This document shows, piece by piece, positions 36,701 to 45,700 of a stretch of DNA of 64,000 nucleotides. The notes under the pieces were generated by a model, which ran no database searches, was not told the origin of the DNA, and saw only the letters and a program-made list of their open reading frames with translations. The DNA comes from Trichobilharzia szidati. Taxonomy: Eukaryota > Platyhelminthes > Trematoda > Strigeidida > Schistosomatidae. The number at the start of each line of letters is the position of its first letter. Positions within the stretch are counted from its first letter, which is position 1. Both the position numbers and the translations under genes were made by a program. The stretch spans positions 57,013,564-57,077,563 of the forward strand of contig OX235279.1 in assembly GCA_944472155.2 (NCBI GenBank), read 5' to 3'.

Positions 36701-39700
36701 GGGAAGGCGAATCTGAGCGATTGGCTGAGCGTGTGAGTGAGATGGAGACGGAATATGCTGAATTAGTTGGTGAAGGCGTAGTTGATGAGAGGGAAGCGGA
36801 GGCGGCAGCGGAGGCGGAAGTGGCAGCGGCAGCAGCATCGTCAGCGGAAGTGGAAGTGGAAGTGGAAGCTGAGTCGGCTGTGCAAGTGTCAGGTGAATCA
36901 TTGGGGCAAGTTGAATGGGAAGCAGAAAGTGAAGCGGCAGCACAGGTTGAGTGGGAAGGTGTGTCTGTCATCGCGCCAGTGGGATTCGAGTCTGAGGCGC
37001 TTTCAGAGACTGCAGGGGAAGGCGAATCTGAGCGATTGGCTGAGCGTGTGAGTGAGATGGAGACGGAATATGCTGAATTAGTTGGTGAAGGCGTAGTTGA
37101 TGAGAGGGAAGCGGAGGCGGCAGCGGAGGCGGAAGTGGCAGCGGCAGCAGCATCGTCAGCGGAAGTGGAAGTGGAAGTGGAAGCTGAGTCGGCTGTGCAA
37201 GTGTCAGGTGAATCATTGGGGCAAGTTGAATGGGAAGCAGAAAGTGAAGCGGCAGCACAGGTTGAGTGGGAAGGTGTGTCTGTCATCGCGCCAGTGGGAT
37301 TCGAGTCTGAGGCGCTTTCAGAGACTGCAGGGGAAGGCGAATCTGAGCGATTGGCTGAGCGTGTGAGTGAGATGGAGACGGAATATGCTGAATTAGTTGG
37401 TGAAGGCGTAGTTGATGAGAGGGAAGCGGAGGCGGCAGCGGAGGCGGAAGTGGCAGCGGCAGCAGCATCGTCAGCGGAAGTGGAAGTGGAAGTGGAAGCT
37501 GAGTCGGCTGTGCAAGTGTCAGGTGAATCATTGGGGCAAGTTGAATGGGAAGCAGAAAGTGAAGCGGCAGCACAGGTTGAGTGGGAAGGTGTGTCTGTCA
37601 TCGCGCCAGTGGGATTCGAGTCTGAGGCGCTTTCAGAGACTGCAGGGGAAGGCGAATCTGAGCGATTGGCTGAGCGTGTGAGTGAGATGGAGACGGAATA
37701 TGCTGAATTAGTTGGTGAAGGCGTAGTTGATGAGAGGGAAGCGGAGGCGGCAGCGGAGGCGGAAGTGGCAGCGGCAGCAGCATCGTCAGCGGAAGTGGAA
37801 GTGGAAGTGGAAGCTGAGTCGGCTGTGCAAGTGTCAGGTGAATCATTGGGGCAAGTTGAATGGGAAGCAGAAAGTGAAGCGGCAGCACAGGTTGAGTGGG
37901 AAGGTGTGTCTGTCATCGCGCCAGTGGGATTCGAGTCTGAGGCGCTTTCAGAGACTGCAGGGGAAGGCGAATCTGAGCGATTGGCTGAGCGTGTGAGTGA
38001 GATGGAGACGGAATATGCTGAATTAGTTGGTGAAGGCGTAGTTGATGAGAGGGAAGCGGAGGCGGCAGCGGAGGCGGAAGTGGCAGCGGCAGCAGCATCG
38101 TCAGCGGAAGTGGAAGTGGAAGTGGAAGCTGAGTCGGCTGTGCAAGTGTCAGGTGAATCATTGGGGCAAGTTGAATGGGAAGCAGAAAGTGAAGCGGCAG
38201 CACAGGTTGAGTGGGAAGGTGTGTCTGTCATCGCGCCAGTGGGATTCGAGTCTGAGGCGCTTTCAGAGACTGCAGGGGAAGGCGAATCTGAGCGATTGGC
38301 TGAGCGTGTGAGTGAGATGGAGACGGAATATGCTGAATTAGTTGGTGAAGGCGTAGTTGATGAGAGGGAAGCGGAGGCGGCAGCGGAGGCGGAAGTGGCA
38401 GCGGCAGCAGCATCGTCAGCGGAAGTGGAAGTGGAAGTGGAAGCTGAGTCGGCTGTGCAAGTGTCAGGTGAATCATTGGGGCAAGTTGAATGGGAAGCAG
38501 AAAGTGAAGCGGCAGCACAGGTTGAGTGGGAAGGTGTGTCTGTCATCGCGCCAGTGGGATTCGAGTCTGAGGCGCTTTCAGAGACTGCAGGGGAAGGCGA
38601 ATCTGAGCGATTGGCTGAGCGTGTGAGTGAGATGGAGACGGAATATGCTGAATTAGTTGGTGAAGGCGTAGTTGATGAGAGGGAAGCGGAGGCGGCAGCG
38701 GAGGCGGAAGTGGCAGCGGCAGCAGCATCGTCAGCGGAAGTGGAAGTGGAAGTGGAAGCTGAGTCGGCTGTGCAAGTGTCAGGTGAATCATTGGGGCAAG
38801 TTGAATGGGAAGCAGAAAGTGAAGCGGCAGCACAGGTTGAGTGGGAAGGTGTGTCTGTCATCGCGCCAGTGGGATTCGAGTCTGAGGCGCTTTCAGAGAC
38901 TGCAGGGGAAGGCGAATCTGAGCGATTGGCTGAGCGTGTGAGTGAGATGGAGACGGAATATGCTGAATTAGTTGGTGAAGGCGTAGTTGATGAGAGGGAA
39001 GCGGAGGCGGCAGCGGAGGCGGAAGTGGCAGCGGCAGCAGCATCGTCAGCGGAAGTGGAAGTGGAAGTGGAAGCTGAGTCGGCTGTGCAAGTGTCAGGTG
39101 AATCATTGGGGCAAGTTGAATGGGAAGCAGAAAGTGAAGCGGCAGCACAGGTTGAGTGGGAAGGTGTGTCTGTCATCGCGCCAGTGGGATTCGAGTCTGA
39201 GGCGCTTTCAGAGACTGCAGGGGAAGGCGAATCTGAGCGATTGGCTGAGCGTGTGAGTGAGATGGAGACGGAATATGCTGAATTAGTTGGTGAAGGCGTA
39301 GTTGATGAGAGGGAAGCGGAGGCGGCAGCGGAGGCGGAAGTGGCAGCGGCAGCAGCATCGTCAGCGGAAGTGGAAGTGGAAGTGGAAGCTGAGTCGGCTG
39401 TGCAAGTGTCAGGTGAATCATTGGGGCAAGTTGAATGGGAAGCAGAAAGTGAAGCGGCAGCACAGGTTGAGTGGGAAGGTGTGTCTGTCATCGCGCCAGT
39501 GGGATTCGAGTCTGAGGCGCTTTCAGAGACTGCAGGGGAAGGCGAATCTGAGCGATTGGCTGAGCGTGTGAGTGAGATGGAGACGGAATATGCTGAATTA
39601 GTTGGTGAAGGCGTAGTTGATGAGAGGGAAGCGGAGGCGGCAGCGGAGGCGGAAGTGGCAGCGGCAGCAGCATCGTCAGCGGAAGTGGAAGTGGAAGTGG

Positions 39701-42700
39701 AAGCTGAGTCGGCTGTGCAAGTGTCAGGTGAATCATTGGGGCAAGTTGAATGGGAAGCAGAAAGTGAAGCGGCAGCACAGGTTGAGTGGGAAGGTGTGTC
39801 TGTCATCGCGCCAGTGGGATTCGAGTCTGAGGCGCTTTCAGAGACTGCAGGGGAAGGCGAATCTGAGCGATTGGCTGAGCGTGTGAGTGAGATGGAGACG
39901 GAATATGCTGAATTAGTTGGTGAAGGCGTAGTTGATGAGAGGGAAGCGGAGGCGGCAGCGGAGGCGGAAGTGGCAGCGGCAGCAGCATCGTCAGCGGAAG
40001 TGGAAGTGGAAGTGGAAGCTGAGTCGGCTGTGCAAGTGTCAGGTGAATCATTGGGGCAAGTTGAATGGGAAGCAGAAAGTGAAGCGGCAGCACAGGTTGA
40101 GTGGGAAGGTGTGTCTGTCATCGCGCCAGTGGGATTCGAGTCTGAGGCGCTTTCAGAGACTGCAGGGGAAGGCGAATCTGAGCGATTGGCTGAGCGTGTG
40201 AGTGAGATGGAGACGGAATATGCTGAATTAGTTGGTGAAGGCGTAGTTGATGAGAGGGAAGCGGAGGCGGCAGCGGAGGCGGAAGTGGCAGCGGCAGCAG
40301 CATCGTCAGCGGAAGTGGAAGTGGAAGTGGAAGCTGAGTCGGCTGTGCAAGTGTCAGGTGAATCATTGGGGCAAGTTGAATGGGAAGCAGAAAGTGAAGC
40401 GGCAGCACAGGTTGAGTGGGAAGGTGTGTCTGTCATCGCGCCAGTGGGATTCGAGTCTGAGGCGCTTTCAGAGACTGCAGGGGAAGGCGAATCTGAGCGA
40501 TTGGCTGAGCGTGTGAGTGAGATGGAGACGGAATATGCTGAATTAGTTGGTGAAGGCGTAGTTGATGAGAGGGAAGCGGAGGCGGCAGCGGAGGCGGAAG
40601 TGGCAGCGGCAGCAGCATCGTCAGCGGAAGTGGAAGTGGAAGTGGAAGCTGAGTCGGCTGTGCAAGTGTCAGGTGAATCATTGGGGCAAGTTGAATGGGA
40701 AGCAGAAAGTGAAGCGGCAGCACAGGTTGAGTGGGAAGGTGTGTCTGTCATCGCGCCAGTGGGATTCGAGTCTGAGGCGCTTTCAGAGACTGCAGGGGAA
40801 GGCGAATCTGAGCGATTGGCTGAGCGTGTGAGTGAGATGGAGACGGAATATGCTGAATTAGTTGGTGAAGGCGTAGTTGATGAGAGGGAAGCGGAGGCGG
40901 CAGCGGAGGCGGAAGTGGCAGCGGCAGCAGCATCGTCAGCGGAAGTGGAAGTGGAAGTGGAAGCTGAGTCGGCTGTGCAAGTGTCAGGTGAATCATTGGG
41001 GCAAGTTGAATGGGAAGCAGAAAGTGAAGCGGCAGCACAGGTTGAGTGGGAAGGTGTGTCTGTCATCGCGCCAGTGGGATTCGAGTCTGAGGCGCTTTCA
41101 GAGACTGCAGGGGAAGGCGAATCTGAGCGATTGGCTGAGCGTGTGAGTGAGATGGAGACGGAATATGCTGAATTAGTTGGTGAAGGCGTAGTTGATGAGA
41201 GGGAAGCGGAGGCGGCAGCGGAGGCGGAAGTGGCAGCGGCAGCAGCATCGTCAGCGGAAGTGGAAGTGGAAGTGGAAGCTGAGTCGGCTGTGCAAGTGTC
41301 AGGTGAATCATTGGGGCAAGTTGAATGGGAAGCAGAAAGTGAAGCGGCAGCACAGGTTGAGTGGGAAGGTGTGTCTGTCATCGCGCCAGTGGGATTCGAG
41401 TCTGAGGCGCTTTCAGAGACTGCAGGGGAAGGCGAATCTGAGCGATTGGCTGAGCGTGTGAGTGAGATGGAGACGGAATATGCTGAATTAGTTGGTGAAG
41501 GCGTAGTTGATGAGAGGGAAGCGGAGGCGGCAGCGGAGGCGGAAGTGGCAGCGGCAGCAGCATCGTCAGCGGAAGTGGAAGTGGAAGTGGAAGCTGAGTC
41601 GGCTGTGCAAGTGTCAGGTGAATCATTGGGGCAAGTTGAATGGGAAGCAGAAAGTGAAGCGGCAGCACAGGTTGAGTGGGAAGGTGTGTCTGTCATCGCG
41701 CCAGTGGGATTCGAGTCTGAGGCGCTTTCAGAGACTGCAGGGGAAGGCGAATCTGAGCGATTGGCTGAGCGTGTGAGTGAGATGGAGACGGAATATGCTG
41801 AATTAGTTGGTGAAGGCGTAGTTGATGAGAGGGAAGCGGAGGCGGCAGCGGAGGCGGAAGTGGCAGCGGCAGCAGCATCGTCAGCGGAAGTGGAAGTGGA
41901 AGTGGAAGCTGAGTCGGCTGTGCAAGTGTCAGGTGAATCATTGGGGCAAGTTGAATGGGAAGCAGAAAGTGAAGCGGCAGCACAGGTTGAGTGGGAAGGT
42001 GTGTCTGTCATCGCGCCAGTGGGATTCGAGTCTGAGGCGCTTTCAGAGACTGCAGGGGAAGGCGAATCTGAGCGATTGGCTGAGCGTGTGAGTGAGATGG
42101 AGACGGAATATGCTGAATTAGTTGGTGAAGGCGTAGTTGATGAGAGGGAAGCGGAGGCGGCAGCGGAGGCGGAAGTGGCAGCGGCAGCAGCATCGTCAGC
42201 GGAAGTGGAAGTGGAAGTGGAAGCTGAGTCGGCTGTGCAAGTGTCAGGTGAATCATTGGGGCAAGTTGAATGGGAAGCAGAAAGTGAAGCGGCAGCACAG
42301 GTTGAGTGGGAAGGTGTGTCTGTCATCGCGCCAGTGGGATTCGAGTCTGAGGCGCTTTCAGAGACTGCAGGGGAAGGCGAATCTGAGCGATTGGCTGAGC
42401 GTGTGAGTGAGATGGAGACGGAATATGCTGAATTAGTTGGTGAAGGCGTAGTTGATGAGAGGGAAGCGGAGGCGGCAGCGGAGGCGGAAGTGGCAGCGGC
42501 AGCAGCATCGTCAGCGGAAGTGGAAGTGGAAGTGGAAGCTGAGTCGGCTGTGCAAGTGTCAGGTGAATCATTGGGGCAAGTTGAATGGGAAGCAGAAAGT
42601 GAAGCGGCAGCACAGGTTGAGTGGGAAGGTGTGTCTGTCATCGCGCCAGTGGGATTCGAGTCTGAGGCGCTTTCAGAGACTGCAGGGGAAGGCGAATCTG

Positions 42701-45700
42701 AGCGATTGGCTGAGCGTGTGAGTGAGATGGAGACGGAATATGCTGAATTAGTTGGTGAAGGCGTAGTTGATGAGAGGGAAGCGGAGGCGGCAGCGGAGGC
42801 GGAAGTGGCAGCGGCAGCAGCATCGTCAGCGGAAGTGGAAGTGGAAGTGGAAGCTGAGTCGGCTGTGCAAGTGTCAGGTGAATCATTGGGGCAAGTTGAA
42901 TGGGAAGCAGAAAGTGAAGCGGCAGCACAGGTTGAGTGGGAAGGTGTGTCTGTCATCGCGCCAGTGGGATTCGAGTCTGAGGCGCTTTCAGAGACTGCAG
43001 GGGAAGGCGAATCTGAGCGATTGGCTGAGCGTGTGAGTGAGATGGAGACGGAATATGCTGAATTAGTTGGTGAAGGCGTAGTTGATGAGAGGGAAGCGGA
43101 GGCGGCAGCGGAGGCGGAAGTGGCAGCGGCAGCAGCATCGTCAGCGGAAGTGGAAGTGGAAGTGGAAGCTGAGTCGGCTGTGCAAGTGTCAGGTGAATCA
43201 TTGGGGCAAGTTGAATGGGAAGCAGAAAGTGAAGCGGCAGCACAGGTTGAGTGGGAAGGTGTGTCTGTCATCGCGCCAGTGGGATTCGAGTCTGAGGCGC
43301 TTTCAGAGACTGCAGGGGAAGGCGAATCTGAGCGATTGGCTGAGCGTGTGAGTGAGATGGAGACGGAATATGCTGAATTAGTTGGTGAAGGCGTAGTTGA
43401 TGAGAGGGAAGCGGAGGCGGCAGCGGAGGCGGAAGTGGCAGCGGCAGCAGCATCGTCAGCGGAAGTGGAAGTGGAAGTGGAAGCTGAGTCGGCTGTGCAA
43501 GTGTCAGGTGAATCATTGGGGCAAGTTGAATGGGAAGCAGAAAGTGAAGCGGCAGCACAGGTTGAGTGGGAAGGTGTGTCTGTCATCGCGCCAGTGGGAT
43601 TCGAGTCTGAGGCGCTTTCAGAGACTGCAGGGGAAGGCGAATCTGAGCGATTGGCTGAGCGTGTGAGTGAGATGGAGACGGAATATGCTGAATTAGTTGG
43701 TGAATTTTGTTTGTCTTCCTGCGAATCTCTCGCTTGCTTGAATTACTGTTTCGCCTCAGTCTCTGTCGTTCCTTCTCAGTGTTCACTTCCCGTTTATTCT
43801 GAATCATGTTTGAATTCCTCTGTTCCCACCGTTGATGAATTGTTTTGTTCTTCTTCAACTTTTGATATCATTGCTGAACCTTCTTATTTTGTTTCCGAAA
43901 ATTGTGTTGATGATGTTTTTATTACTCAAGCGTTGCCGTCTTCTTTTGTTGATTGTTCTTCTCTATCGGATTCGCGTGAAATTATGTCCACTTTTGTTGA
44001 TTTTGATGTTTGTTCTCCTACATCATCTTTTACATCTGTTCATAACGGTTTGTCTGAGTTTTCGAAGTTTGATTTGCATTCTGCTCCATCTTTAGATTTG
44101 AATGATTCTTCTAGTCCCCCTTTCGGTTTGCTTCTGGGACTTAGTAGTTACTTGAAACCTGAAAATGAATGTGTTTTGGATTTGCCGGATGTGTGTAGTG
44201 AAGGTGCTTTTTATTCCAATGAATCCTCTGGAATTCCTGAAAATCTTGATATTTCAAATAATCGGGATGATTCTCCTTCTGATGTTAAACCTGATGTTTC
44301 TATGGTGAAGGAGATATTTTTTGAGACTTCTTCTATGTTCCTACCAGAAGCATCTGTTCTTGGTGTTACTGGATATGAACGTATTTCGCCTGATGAACTT
44401 GGGACATCAAACATAGTTCCACCCATACTAACCGCAAATGCAACATTGCCAGCGGAGTCCTTTTCCGAGGAACATTTGTCATTATCTAACAATGAAATGA
44501 CCAAGTATTTTGATGGCTCTACTCCAAAGAAGCCGAAAGACTTTTCATCTGGTGCATGTTTCCGCTTATCTGATTATTGTGATGAGAAATTTAAAGTTAG
44601 GTCTGGTGAACCAATATCTAAAGAAACTGCTGTTTATGATGAAATTTCTCCTACTGTTACTGAGGAGTGTGGCTCAAGGTTTCCTCGTGATTCTGCTGAA
44701 ACTGTAATGAACTTAGAAATTGATAGTTTAGAAAAATCTGCTTCTTCTAGAAAGTCTGATTTAACATATCTTGCTGCTGCCTCGGGTGCTAATGTAGCTG
44801 TAGAGTTTACAGAAGAAGAAGAAGGAGAAGAAGAAGAAGATGTGGAATCGCCTGAAGCACATGCTTCCACAGTAAAAGTGCCTAAACATGGTGATGCTAG
44901 TCAGCTAGTTCACTCTGCCTTAGACAGATCTGTTAGGGTGCTTAATCGTCTGCAAACGTATGGATTTCGAGGAAGCATTTCGCCTACAAGTTTTTACAGT
45001 AACCAACTTAATTGGCATTCGTCTGAAACTAAAATACGACCTCCATATAAAGAAAGTAGTGAAGAAAGTGTGAAAGTTCTCTCTCAGATACAAAATGATT
45101 ATCCGAGTACTTCTGTAACAAACACCGAAGTACATAAGATGAAAGAGTTTGACCATGATGAACTTGATGACTTTGATGGTGACAGTCTTGAAGGCTTCTG
45201 TATTCCATTCGAACTAGATAGTGCAGGTGACGATGCAAGTAAAATTCACACTGATGAACCTAAATGCGAACGTACTGGGCTATCTCCAATACCTGAAACA
45301 GTCATCGGAGATCAGTTCTTCAAATTTGACAAGGAATTAAAAGCTGACTTAGAAGATCAGCAGGACCATCCCTCGAAAAAAGAAGTACTTAGACACCAAT
45401 ACGCAATTCCTGATTTTACGGGATCCTGTCGCTCCATTAGTTCTATAAGTAATATACTATTCACTTCTGAACAAGATTTACAGGCAAGTTCAACTCCAGA
45501 TGAATCAAGTAAGGACAGCCAATCTACAGTCGTTAATATTGGTATGCTGGAAACATCACCAGTAATTTCGCCTTTTTTAGGAAAAAGAGAGGAAACAAGT
45601 GACCAACGGGAAAAAGAGAATTTAGATGCATACGAATTTGACAATACACAACTGCTTGAATCCAGAACTACCTTAGCTTCTATTGAAAGTGACCTCAACC

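Larger units (their letters stand above)
3741..43704 (+). repeat. Homogeneous 315-bp tandem array, about 127 units, in frame
   Basis: Unit length is 315 bp (105 codons), so every frame is kept across units. Total length of 39,964 bp, corrected for the visible indels (+18, -12, -6, -6), gives about 126.9 units. The unit is about 56% GC by hand count of one copy, in clearly AT-rich surroundings. Blocks at 3741-10990 (about 23 units) and 31520-43704 (about 38) look identical. The plus strand is purine-rich. Nested short repeats (GGAAGT, GCGGAG) form the DEREAEAAAEAEV...EVEVEVEAE part. The array stops cleanly at 43704 after a perfect unit. Because 315 is divisible by 3 and the other strand lacks stops, an antisense frame is also open throughout. 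Confidence 0.98.

Noticed and set aside
3741..43704. CRISPR-like or centromeric satellite array
   Set aside because: No spacers between units, unit length a multiple of three, frame open throughout and fused to a unique coding tail; a coding minisatellite fits better.
3899..43858. Repeated 89- and 96-codon ORFs in other frames of every unit (RKWKWKWKL and LPLPLPLPL types)
   Set aside because: They are out-of-frame shadows of the same 315-bp unit, each closed by one stop per unit. Only the 105-residue plus frame continues into unique coding sequence.
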